From Ancistrus triradiatus (taxonomy: Eukaryota; Chordata; Actinopteri; Siluriformes; Loricariidae): a stretch of 64,000 nt of DNA. The notes below the pieces were generated by a model. It had not been told where the DNA came from. It made no database searches and saw only the letters and a list, made by a program, of their open reading frames with translations. Of the stretch, positions 46,089 to 59,160 are shown one piece after another. Where the stretch lies: positions 1 through 64,000 of the forward strand of contig JAJAGP010001525.1 of assembly GCA_025084515.1 (NCBI GenBank). The letters are read 5' to 3'. Position numbers and translations under genes: made by a program. Position 1 is the stretch's first letter. Each line of letters opens with the position of its first letter.

Positions 46089-49000
46089 ATTTTTGCAGAC
46101 AAAGAATTAAAAAGAGATTAAAGCAAATAACATTATAAATTGGCATGATTTTAAACCCTTTTAAAATCCCCTCAAATAGAAAGAAAGAGATGGAAATGGG
46201 AGTGACAGAAAAATAAATAATAAAAAGTATAGAAGAAAAAAGAAAAAAGAAGCAGGTGAAATATGGGGACGGTTTGTAGTTTTAGTGACATGATCTCAAG
46301 TTAATATTGAGTTAATTATCTAAATTAAATAAATGATAAAGTGATAAAGCATTTCACGTTTTATTCACGATGCTGTAATCAAACGAATATCCAAAAATAA
46401 ACCTGTAATCATTACAGATTCATCAGCTGATCTAAAATCCCCCCCAAGTCTCTCTCTGATTTTCTTCTGCTCCTCCTGAGCTCTTGTTCATCGACTCGAC
46501 ACAGTCAATGTCAAACCAACTTTGAACCTGCAGCAGCTTCGATACAACCTGAAAGACCTTGAGCGACGAGTGAGAGGAGACGACCGGGGGAATCGATCTG
46601 GCAGCACACGGTGCTCGAGATGATGCAGACGCAGAGCTCATCAAACGCTAACAAACGTCAGTTATCGAGAGAAAGCCGATCGTTAACAGATTCATTAATT
46701 ACACTCATTTAAAAATCACTTTACTGAACTGGCAAAACCAATTCAGTACAGTGATTCTCTCATGTTAACCTGATTCAGTAACTTCAACTTAACCTGATTC
46801 AGTTCGTCCTAACTTAACGTGACTCTTACCAAGACTTTTGGTTTTTTTATGAATCGATCTCTCGCCTCTCACCTGTCATAATCCTGGCAGATCTCTCCCA
46901 CAGCTACCAGAGCTTTCAGATACTCGTTAGGCTGGTACGGGTGGATGTAGTGTAACGAGCAGCTGTTCCTCGGATCTCCATTAGATGCCGTGAAATCAAT
47001 CGCGACCTGCGCAGCAATGAGAAAGCAATTACCCACGATGCAATGCGTCTGCAATGACCTGCTTAGCGACTGAACAGATTTAATAAATAAGAAAGATTTG
47101 GTATGAAAGAGTGATTCAGGAAAGTAAACAGATTCAGTATGACAAAATAGACTCTGAAAACTGAATCAGTAAGGATAAAGTGATTCAGTGATGAGAATCA
47201 GTGATTCATTGAGGGAAAAAATGACTCAGTCAGGAGAAACTGATTCAGTATGGAGAACTTGATACAGTGAGGAGAAACTGATTCAGTGAGGAGAAATTGA
47301 TTCAGTGTGAAGAAATTGACTCAGTGAGGAGAAACTGATTCAGTGAGGAGAAATTGATTCAGTGTGAAGAAATTGACTCAGTGAGGAGAAACTGATTCAT
47401 TAAGGAGAAACTGAATCAGTACGAAGAAACTGAGTCAGTATTACAGTTTCCTGCTGGGGTTTTTTTTCGGTTGGAGTAAAATTAATCAAGAATATAAATA
47501 AATAAATGCTGTTTGCTGCTTTGTCTCCTCTTTAGCAAATGTCATTATTTCAAATTAACATGGTAATTAAATGGTACTCGACTTCCGTTGACAACAACAG
47601 ATCAGCACAACCTAATTAAACAAGTGCAACCATTTACAAGTTTTGCATAAATCTTACTCATTTCGGTTCACAGTTTGGCTAATGAGACAAAATTACATCA
47701 AACATACTCATACATTCGGCTACAAACTTCCTCTGGTGACTTAATTTAAGAAATGAGGGGGAAGAAAACGATGTAAACAAGAGCTATTAGAGAAAACACT
47801 CAGCTAATATCTGTAGCAACACAGAATGATTGTTTAATGATTCAGAACTGATTCAGTCTGAGGAAATTGATTCATTAAAACCATTCCATTTCAGTATAGT
47901 TGGTAAATCAAAATGGAACATGGGCCAATAAAAACCGAATCAACGCAGAACTGATTCGTTATGATAAATCAGCTCAGGTTTGGTTAAACGGAAGATGTTG
48001 GAGATCTGACTCACTGTGAACTGGATCTGGCAACCTCCCATGATGTAATCCAGGAACGAGTGCATCTTTATGATCTGCAGTGCGAGAGCAGACGATGGAT
48101 GAACTTCGATTTCTGAGCGCAGATAGAGCCACAGTGTTTGATTCATGACCAGACCTGGTTCTGTTCTAGTGCTGGACCTACAGTGCTGGACGGATCTCAT
48201 TCTGTTAAGGACATTATCTCACGAATGTTAGCCCGGTCCAGATCGGAACCCAGGACCTCAAGAAGGCTGTCTGTTACCGACAGAGCCTTCGGAGCTTAAA
48301 CTTAAAAATAATTTAATAAAACCCTCAAACCTTGCAAGTATTATCCCACATTACTTTCAATACTTGAGCTTTATCACAGAGGATCAAACTTTTATTACAG
48401 TTTCTAACCTATCCTAATCCCATCAGAATTGGACCGTACCCCAGCTAACACTACCGGAGGGTTGACTTTACCTTACACTGATTCAGAATAACGATCCCAG
48501 AGTTCCTGTAATTCTTCTTCTTGGTTTTATATTTGGGGTTGATACACTGCCACTGTACCTGCAAACCACCAGAGAGAGAGAAATAGAGAAGCTCTAGCAT
48601 TTCCCAGTGCTTAACATATTCCAGTTTAATTAAGAGACAGAGGCGGAGTGACATCAGGAAGAGGCAAGGTGCCGGACCTTCAGGATCCTCAGCTCTTTTT
48701 GACACAATGCCTAGAAGAACAATGTGAGCGGCAACAATGAAGCGTGAGGAGAAAGAGGCGCCGCTGGCTGGCTCAAACACCATTCAGGAAAGTGTCTGCA
48801 AAACCGAGATATCTCCCAAAACCCTCCGTCAGAAACAACAACCCAAAGTGAAGACAAGCTCATTCATCATGGTAAGAAGGTTCAGTGACAAGTCCAGAGA
48901 TTCAAAAGTTCATAGAAAGTGAAGCAACAAAGTTGCAGGACTGAGAAAAAAGGCTTGGGGGAAACAAGCAAACGATATTCTCACGTGAGACTCAACAAGA

Positions 49001-52000
49001 CTACAGTAAAGAAGAGGTGACATTAATGGTGTTAAAGCAGCGGAGCCTCCAAAGTTTCTTACACTGATAAGAAATCGGAGAAGAACCTCCCAGTAGCGGG
49101 CACCACAGCAGAACATCCATATATTAGATTTGGCACAGGTGGTATTAAAGCAAACGTCAAACAGTCATAAAAATGTACACATCATAAAGACTGGACTTTG
49201 ACCGGTACACAGGTGAGAGTGTTACCTGTTTCCCGTCGGTCGCTCCTCTCATCTCTTTGAACGTGGCTTCAAACTCCCCAATGAAGTCGTGTTTCCCGTT
49301 CGAGTCCCAGTCCCAAACCAAGCACTGAGAAAAAAAAAAAAAAAAAAAACAAGCTTATATTCTGGAACATAGATACACCATGGGGGGTTGCCAATATGTG
49401 GAGATCAAATCAAGCCAAATCATGTGGAGATTTAAAAAAACAAAACCATCTCTCCATCTGTTGCTCATCCCACAGTACTACAAAACTTAAGCCATTAAGC
49501 CTTGATGGAGTTTTTATAGGTGACTTTATGGAAATGTTTGGAATTTGTCTCAAAGAACGAGTTGTTTATGGTCATCTTCACTACGCTAAACTTTCCCAAA
49601 TCCATTCATCCAATCATCATTATTTTGGCACGGACATGGAGAATATCATTATCGTAGTTCTGTATCCTAGCTTTTTTCCTAGCCTGTTTTAGTATGAACC
49701 CTGGTTAGACGTGAATCCAGCAGCTTTATACGACTACAATCATGTCGATCGTTTGACCCCACGTTGACCAAGCCACCTTTTATATTAATATTCAAGCCCA
49801 ACTTTCACCCTCATCCAGTGAGTGTTAACATTCTGACAGCCAGTTTAGAAAGCACGACACACCCCTCCCAGTCCCCACCACAGGGTCGGACCCACATTCC
49901 TTATTTAGCACATGAATAATAAATGAGGAGGAAGAACAGTTCCACACTACAGTCTCCACTGAGTCCCTTTTATTTATTCATTCATTCTGTCGGCTGTTCA
50001 ATGGCCTGTGTGGGGTTTGGTCAGATCTGAGGTGAATTTAACACTACCAGGGTGAAGTTTTGCTCTCTAGTAAATCAAGACAAATCAAGATTGAGAAAAA
50101 CGAATCAGAAGTTGGGACAAATGCAAATTTAATAAACGCAGTGTTCATTGCATTTCAGATACTTCATGAAACTGATTTCATTCGTTAATAAACATCCATT
50201 CCTGCATTTCTGGCGTGTAACACATTCCAAAAAAAGTTAGGATGGCGACATTTAGGGCTAGTAATGAGGTTAAAAACTAAATTATGATGTGACGTGAACA
50301 GGTGAATGTAATCATGAGTCTTTGAAGAGCAAAGCTGGGTGGAGAATCTCCAGTTTATGAACAAATGTGTGAGAAAATGATTGAAAGACAGACTAGAAGG
50401 GATTTCCATATTTCTCCCTCTACAGCGCTTAATATCATTAAACGATTCATAAATCTGGAGGGATTTCCGTGTGTCAAGCCTAAACTGAAGACGCATGATC
50501 ACCTATTTTTTAAAAACGGTTTTTGGAATGTGTTGCAGGTCTGGATGCAGGAATGGATGTTTATTAAAACAGCTTCACAGAGGCAATTATGTGTGTGAGA
50601 GAAACCCCTGGAGTGTTTTGTTCTCCTCATATCTTCTTATTAGGTCTGAATTACTGCTTCAGTCAAGCAGAGCAAAAAACTCCGAATAAAAGACACCGAG
50701 GCCTGAGACGAGGCCAATGCTTAACTGTGTCGACGTGGAGTGAATAACAGCTCCGGTGATTGAGACCCGAGTTCGGCGTCAGCCTTTAATAAACAGTTCC
50801 CGTTTCCCGCAGCGTGTCGTTCACACCAAATCTGTCCCGCGGAGATGAAGCGAGAGTCCACTGTGAAGACAAACGTGTCTCTAACAGTGACGTCTAACCA
50901 TGGTTTGCAATTTAGATCAGATGATAACTTGCTAAACGAGGCCGGATGCTTTCTCGACCCACAATAAAGACTGGAAAACAAACCCGAGACACAGAGCATA
51001 TCTTAGATAACTTGGTGTAGTTTAAACATGCAGGCATAAGGATGAAAACAACAGTTTTTGAAACTGTGAGCAGCTACTGCGAAGAAAATCGAGTTTATTA
51101 ATGTTTTCCAACTGGAAACATGGACTGTATGCAGGGTGGAACGGTACAAAACTTCTCTGTCTGTTTTGCTCGCTCTTAGTCAGATTGAATTTGTTTATTG
51201 TCTGCATTGAAAAGCAGATACTACAGAATATTATGTAGTTTATTAAAATAATATAGTGATTTGAATGTTTGGATAAGACCTTCTATGTATCTTTTTTTCA
51301 GAAGACCTATAATAAATGACAACATTACTTCTTGTACTTTAGACACTAAAATCCATTTTCCATTAAAGAAATCCCACTTTATCGGTTTTCTGTTCAGTTT
51401 TGGGGACATTATGCATTTCCTCCAGACAGAAAAGACCCAGGTTTGAGATTATGGCCAGAACAGGGACTCAGTAAGATGATGGACATGTATAATGAACATG
51501 TTTAATTTATAAATTTGAAGAGCTATGAAAGAAATATGATATTCCCACAAAGCGCTTCTTGAAATATTTACAACTCAGAAGCTTTATTCTTGCAGATCAG
51601 AAGCAATCTCTTATCAAAACCATTCATTCCTCCAAAAAGTAGTCTTTGAACAGATGGATATTCTATTTGTATAATGTGTGTGTAGGCAAACTTAGGAAAT
51701 CCTCTGATCACCTGGGAGAGAGATTCAGAAATCCCACAATGATGACTGGGAAATGATATGAGGCACAACACTAGAATACTAATACTAGACTTAGGCTGGT
51801 ACAGATTAGATCATATTACTCTCCTTCACACACATATTGCACCACTAACAAATCAGTTAAACTTCCACAACCTACAAACATTTCAACTCCACCATCATCT
51901 GAATTGGGGTGTGTTTCATTAGATGCATGTCTATGAATAAGCATGTTAGTAACAAAATCAGTACTGTAACTGCATATCGTGAATCTGGTCCAAAGTCAAA

Positions 52001-55000
52001 AGGAATCGAATACAGTATCTTGCATTACTTAATGATAAGGACGTGTGATTGAAACTGAGCTGTGTGATGATCACCTTGAGGATCCTCTCGTGATTGCCGC
52101 TGCACAGACAGTTTAACGAGGTTTTGAAGGTTTTCCACACCGGGTTCAGGTTGTTCATCACCGTCTGTAGGTGGAGACATGCAAAAACTATTAAGTCGGA
52201 GGATCGTCACAATGCTGAAATTTCGCCGCGTTTCAGACACCTTATGCATCAAAAACCAGTGTGAAACCGTCTACACAACGTTTCGTTCTAAACAATGTAA
52301 TGTTCTAAACAAGCAAACAACAACTGTTAACTATGGTTTAGGATCCATACTAGTGAAAGCAGTGCCTGTTGCTACAATGGCTGCAGTTTTAGACGATCAG
52401 GTGCAACCTATGGTCCAAACCCTCTGCTTTGATGATGGTTTCATGTTCCAGGATGAAGATGCTCAAAAGAACTGAAAGATGTTCTTAATTTCAGACACAT
52501 TTAGGCTGCATTCTGCCTGAAAACTGTATCAAAGTTCTTGTACAGTTGATTAAACATTATATTTATTTTCCACCTCGGTTAGGTTTATATTTAGTTATTG
52601 ATGATGAGCGATGCAATTTTCTGGATACGATACGATCTTCCAGAGATCGATCCAAGCAATTGTGGATATAAGCCTTGCTAAAGGACCCCAGGCCAAGGCA
52701 GTGCTGGGGCTGAACGCTGGATCTTCTCTTCCTTTTCACAGTCCACCAACCCTATCTGGTAGCACAGGGCATGAAACAACACTAGATCTTTCTTATATAT
52801 TTCTTATATATTCTTGTTTTATTACAGCTTAGTGCTTGATTATTTCCTATATTTCCCAGTAATCATTAGCTACAGCCTCTGTCTTACCTCAGTCCTGTAC
52901 ACGAGCTGCTGGGTAGCATCGTCGTTCACTCTGTAGATCTCCAAAAATGGATCGGACTTGCTGAAAAAGTCCTGGAGGAAACAAATCGACAACACTCAAC
53001 GTTTTAGGAAACCACAGTCTAAAGAAGCAAAGCACAGAGGTTGCAATGTTTTTGAATAAAAACCTCAGTCAGTCGGCAAAATTAAATCAGGACGCCGAAT
53101 TATTTATTTAGGCCATTTTAATGGCCGTCCTCATTTCAACCTGATGGACGATGCGTACAAGCATGCTGCCCCTAATTCATAATGAATCGATGGAACATAA
53201 TAACCTGTAACAGTTTGCACACATTAAAAGTGAATGGGTCCTCTTTATCTGAAAGCTCTACTCCGAAGCCCCTCTTTCACGGGCACAGTCCTCTCTTCCT
53301 ACCTTCACCTACAGTCAAGAGATTTGGGCAGTGACTGAAAGAATAAGTTGAATTGAATATTGATCCGCCTCGCAGATTTCAGTATAATATCCAATAAAGC
53401 CAGCGCAGTTTGAATTAAGGTTATCTGATGCTTTTATCATTGCTGTGATTAAAAGATTCACAATGCTGAGAAAATCAATGACAAAGCAACACGTGGAAAA
53501 AACCACATCTGAGACAGTGATGAGATTTAGGAGTCATCTTGCTGATTCGATTTATTTGATTCATTTGAAGTAAGGTTAAGATCTAGACAACCATCAACCT
53601 GGCCACCACAAGGATCAGGCGTGGGTCCTCTGTTTTATAAGATTATACATTATGAGGGTACTTGGGGGTGTTGCAAAGAAGCAAAGCATCTCGTTTGACC
53701 CACTTTATCGTCCAGCTTTCTGGCGCTAAACGAAAGCTCCACGTAGTCGTCGTTGCCCGTCAGTTCCTCAGCCGTGACCTGAAGAAACCAAGGACCTCTT
53801 TGTAATAAAACTATTGCAATACAATCCAAGACCTGTTCAAATAAGGAGCTGATGATGAACATAAGACGGACCGTGATGGTGGATTTCCCCACTGTGTTGC
53901 TGCGTTTGAGCAGAGCCTTGGACAGCTTTCTCTGGGACACAATCTGTTCAAGGACAGAAAAACAGACAGGGACACCGTCAGTTCACTCACGAATAGCCAC
54001 AGGTGTTTAAAATCGATACTGAACACTTGCTTGAAACATACTTGTCCCAGGGTGCACTCCATGGCCCCGAGGCAGTCGGCCTCCCGGGTGCCGTTGTGGC
54101 TGCTGCTGATGTCGTAGAGTTCATAGCGGAGACGCTGCACTTCCTCGAAGTAATAATCGAGAGTGAAGATTCTGGAGAACGTGGGGTTAATGGAGCTCCG
54201 GATCACCTCCGTTCTGTCCACCTGCACAGGGAGGATGGGCATCTGATCTGGTATATGATATATTTTAGTTATTTACAGAAACAGGACGTTATGAGTGGCA
54301 GAAAACTGTTTTCACTTTTCAGTCCCAAACCGAAATGGCTCTCCTTATCTGTTAATCCCTGAGCAGTCTAGACAGAGTTTAGCCTCACCCTGCAGTGGAT
54401 TAGAAGTTGCTCTTCCTTTACATCCTCGCACCACCCCGGTGCTTCACCTCACGCTAATCTCATTCTGAAAAACGCTTAACATGTGGATCTTGGTGTCAGA
54501 CCTCACAAATGAAACTGAGGCTTTGAGAGATTGTCTCTTTATCTCTGGAATCGTCTGTCATTCTTTCCCCTCTGTATTTTCCCAGTGTGGATGATGTAGG
54601 ATTACATCACATGTCTGTCAGGCGCTGAGTGACAACTCATTTCCCCCGAGACCTGAGTCGTACGGCTTTGGTCTGAAGAGGCTTTGATTCCTTCAAAAAT
54701 CCTCCTCAGCAAAAACACACAAGCAAGCAGTAATTACAGCTCTGAAACTCGGCTCGGCATTTCCCATGAAATCTCTCTCTCTGCACTCGTCCTTATTTAG
54801 GATTTTAGGGTGTTCACTGGCCTCGTTAGACCTCGTGACCCCTTTTTCTTCAATGGTGCTTGATAGCAGCGTTTCCTTCTCACACTGATTCAAACTTTTA
54901 ACTGATAGAGTCAAGCAAAAGTAGAGATGCACCAATTAAATAAGCTGTAATAAGAAATATATTGAACAATGCAGTCTTTGAAATCATATTTGATCCTGGG

Positions 55001-57944
55001 TGGACATCCAATAAAGTAATAAAGGGACAAGTTTTGGGAATGTAGGGTCTAAAAAGAAATTTAAGGTTTACACGGTCTAAAAATAATATGATGCTGATCA
55101 GATTAATAGCATCTTAAAATAGATCACTCCAAAAAAACAGGGTCCTGGTTATATAGCTTTAGAAACATAGGGTGATCTGAATATCGAGTCTGGAAAAAAA
55201 TAATCCTGCAAATATATGGTCTCGGAAATATATAGGTATAAATATACATTCAATACATAGCCCTGGGAATATCAGGTCTTGGGTATAAAAGTCTGGAAAT
55301 ACAGATCATATATGCATCCAAATACATCCACAGGGACAACCCAGAATGTTCTGAATGTAATACCCTTGCAATGCAAAAACAAAACTGGGTAATATAAGGT
55401 CCTGGAAAGGGAGAGCCCTTAATATGTGGATCTGGAAGCATAGGATTCTAGAGAAATAGGTACCTGTAAAATGCACCAATTATAAAAAATCAACACCATC
55501 TCCTATCCTGATTCTTTCCCCCAAATAAAGCCAGAATCAACATAGGGTGCAGACTCAAATATTTACCAAACTCGTCTTCTGCACTTCTAGAATTGGAACT
55601 ACAATGTAGTGTTTAACCTAATGTTTAATCTAACAGAAATCAATACAGTATCTGGTCAAATGGGAGGAGGAGGAGGAGGAGGAGGAGGAGGCACATCGAC
55701 TATGCCACAGAAAACCAGAATGCCTTTTCAGATCTAAGCTTCTGACAAATTTGGGGCAGGAAGCCTCAGGGACGCTCGAGTCGGGCCCTTGTCCACAGAT
55801 TTTGGTTCTAATCTGAGCCTGATGTGAGGTAAAGCCTAAAATACTATGACTGATCAGACATCAGAGAGCATTCGATTAATTCAATAATTTTAAGCTTAAC
55901 CTTCTGACTCTCCAAGTTCAAAGTGTGTTATCTAATTCTCTCTCTAACTCTTAATTCTTAATCAGAGTAACGAAGAGAAAGTACATGCACAGCTACAGAA
56001 TCCTGTGATTTAGTTTTTCATCGGATAAACGCTCAGCACTCAACAGAGCACAGGTTTGAATAGAGGAATATGTATAAGTGTGACTATGTGTAATGAATTT
56101 CTGTCACATAACCTGATTAAAATTGAGGAGTACTGTAATGTTTGGGCACTCCTGGTGCTCCACAAAACCTGAGGGGCAAAATCTGAGGGGCACTGACAGT
56201 CCCTGATGAAATGGGAGGTAATCCAGTGAATACACACAGATACAGGAAACCAGCTGGATTTTATAAAAACCTATGGACCAGTGAACTGGAACTGGACTTA
56301 TCTGGTGAACACAGCCTGTCATTCACAACGGTGCCAGGAATCAAAATGTGGCCCTGACAGACCTCACCTGGCCAGAGCCTAATCCTGAGAAGAACTGGCA
56401 TCCCATCCACTTTCTCCTGTGCCCAGTGAATTTATCCATGTTGTGTAACAAAAATCAATAAGAAACAGAAATAAATCTGCACCGGTTCAGTCTTTTCTAT
56501 CAGGTAATAACCTATTTTCTTTTTCTTATTTGTATACCTGCATCAATGACTCGAGAGGGGAACAGGAGGAACGCTTTAATAAAAAAGGAGTAGTGTTTTT
56601 AATAAAAGCGGCTCAAATTGGATGAGGGTGAGATCGAGGTCAGAGAAAGTTCAGCTGCATGTCGAGCTCTGTAACTCGAGTTCTGTAATGAGCCCGAAAT
56701 TCTGCAGCACCTTTACAAGGTTTGTTTTCATGCTGCAAAAAAATCATAACAACCAAAACATCCCTAAAGCAGAAAGACACCGGCGTATAATCACACTCGC
56801 TTCTTAAGAGCACAGAGCTGGGAAGAAGAAGCTCCAAAACCTTGTCCATTATCATCAGCAGCTAAACATGTAAATAATTTCTATTTAAATACTAGAAATT
56901 TGTGTTTATTCTGCGTCTAGGTTAATACCTGAAAAGGGCAGTGATGCGCAATTTGTACAAAAGCAGCTAACAAGGAAACAGAAATGTGCTCAAGTTCATT
57001 TTTTTATTACCTTAACCATATTACCTTATTACCTATTTTATATATTACCTATTATTACCTTAATTATATTATTACCATATTACCTTATTACCTATTTATT
57101 ACCATATTACCATAGCCTTATTTACATACCATTTTGGAGGGTTATATTTTACATCAGCTTACATTAAACCGTAACTATTTAAATAGACACATGCATTTTT
57201 TTTATTTCTTTAATTCTTAAACTGTGGCATTATTGCTGGCTCTCATGTTTATGGATTGTGTTCCGGGTTCCTATTTTTAAGAGAGAGGGACATGTTGTTA
57301 TTTTGATTTTTGGTTCCTTGCATGCATAAGCCTTATTTAAATAATATTTTCTGTGAGTTCTTTTTTGCTAAATTATTACAACAGCCTAACATGAATCGGA
57401 AGCAGCTTAAGAGTTGCATAGCTTTTTTTCTTTAGCTGTTATTGTTTGTTTTTTGTTCAGTTTCTATGAATGTGCCAAAGCCTCGTTTATGTCTCATTGT
57501 TTACTAACTTTACACAACTGTATGGAATGGAACATTAGTTATTATTGTTTTTCTGGTTTCTTTTCATGTGCAAAAACCTTATTTACATATTTAAATTGCA
57601 TTGTGGGTGTAATCACTTTAACACTAAGGATGTACTATTTATTTTTTTTGTTAATATTATTTGGCATTTTACTGTTTTTTTGCAGGTTTTTTAAGTATTA
57701 AAACGGTCATCCAAGAGTTTAGGCAAAAGCTCTAAAAAGTTTTTGTGTTGTTAATGGTGTGTGGATTTTTATTGTTTATTGTTATCACTGTGTTGCACTT
57801 GTGCATGAATATCGCAAGAATATCGCAGGATATTATTTTGGAAATTAATAAAACATTAGGACCTGATGAAGATGAAGGAGCAGGAAGAAGACCAGAAAAG
57901 GTTGGTGATGCAACACAAGCAGCAGGAGCTCTTCAAGGAAACAC

Positions 57945-57977
<33 letters not shown>

Positions 57978-59128
57978 GCAGCTGTCTAGCCATGAATCCA
58001 TTTCCCTGTTTTTCCTGAGCAGCAGCCTGAGAGCTGTTGATGTTTTACACGACTCGGTCCCACAGGCATGCAGATTTAATGCAATATTGAAAAATTCATT
58101 TTAAGTGCACTCGTCATCATCATCATCATCATCATCATCGAGACTCGTCATCAATTAATCATGCTGCAGCTGTTGTCACAATCACGATACAATACAAGCT
58201 CTGATTTAGGGATATTTTGCGTATGAATATTATTGTACATAGAAAAAAAACAGTCTGCATTGTGATGCCTGATCAGGCCGGAAGGCACCACTGGGACTCA
58301 AATCCCTGTCCCTGCATTGGGTCATGAAGGGGTGCACATGGTCAGCAGCAATACTCAAACAGGCTGTGGAGTTGAGCTACAATTGATTGTATTAACGAGG
58401 CCAAAGTGTGCCAAGAAAACATTACACCACCTCCACCAGATTACACGACTGATACAAGGCCCTTGGTGCCGAATTCCGGCCCTCTACCTTCCGGGTACCT
58501 TCGCACAAATCCATATTCATCAGTCCAGGCTTCAACTGTGCAGTTTTGGTGAGTCTGGCAGCCTCAGCTTTCTGCTACTGGAGTTCAGATCATAGCTCAG
58601 ATCATACTCCATATATTTTCGGACACCTCTGACATCTAAGCATGTCTCAGGTTGTGTAGCTGGCAGCCACATCTCTGTATACGTTTGTGTAACGCCTGGC
58701 CCTAGTGAGCAGCTGCTACTTCGACACAATTAACGTATTTAACACAACCCGGAGCTTCTTCAGCACGTTTCTCTCCTCCGATGTCAACCACACTCTTGAA
58801 GATCACACAGATTTCTCCCAACCATCTTCAGAGCTTCTCTTCTCTTCTCCAAAGCAGAGCCGCGGCAACAGATGGACGATCTGCCATTAAGCGCCCGTGC
58901 AGAGATTTCGGAAAAACAGCAATTACGCTTATTTATTTACACAGCAAAGCACCGCTCTCCCTCTTTACGTCGACGCCGGGAAGGATTTGAGCAAACATTT
59001 CCTTCATTTATTCTTCCCAGGGTGACACACGACACCCCGGACGACTGAAATTAGCAGACGTAAGGCTTCCATGGCAATGAGAGCGTCACAGAATGAAGAG
59101 AAAGAGATATAGAGCTTCAGCCCATTCA

Positions 59129-59160
<32 letters not shown>

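Noticed and set aside
47112..47440. CRISPR-like repeat array
   Set aside because: Head-to-tail 19-bp units without unique spacers, in a vertebrate intron; this is a minisatellite.
57745..58104. 119-codon ORF with a hydrophobic N-terminus
   Set aside because: It runs through a (CA)n microsatellite and an intron of cpne4 on the opposite strand; no domain or splice support.
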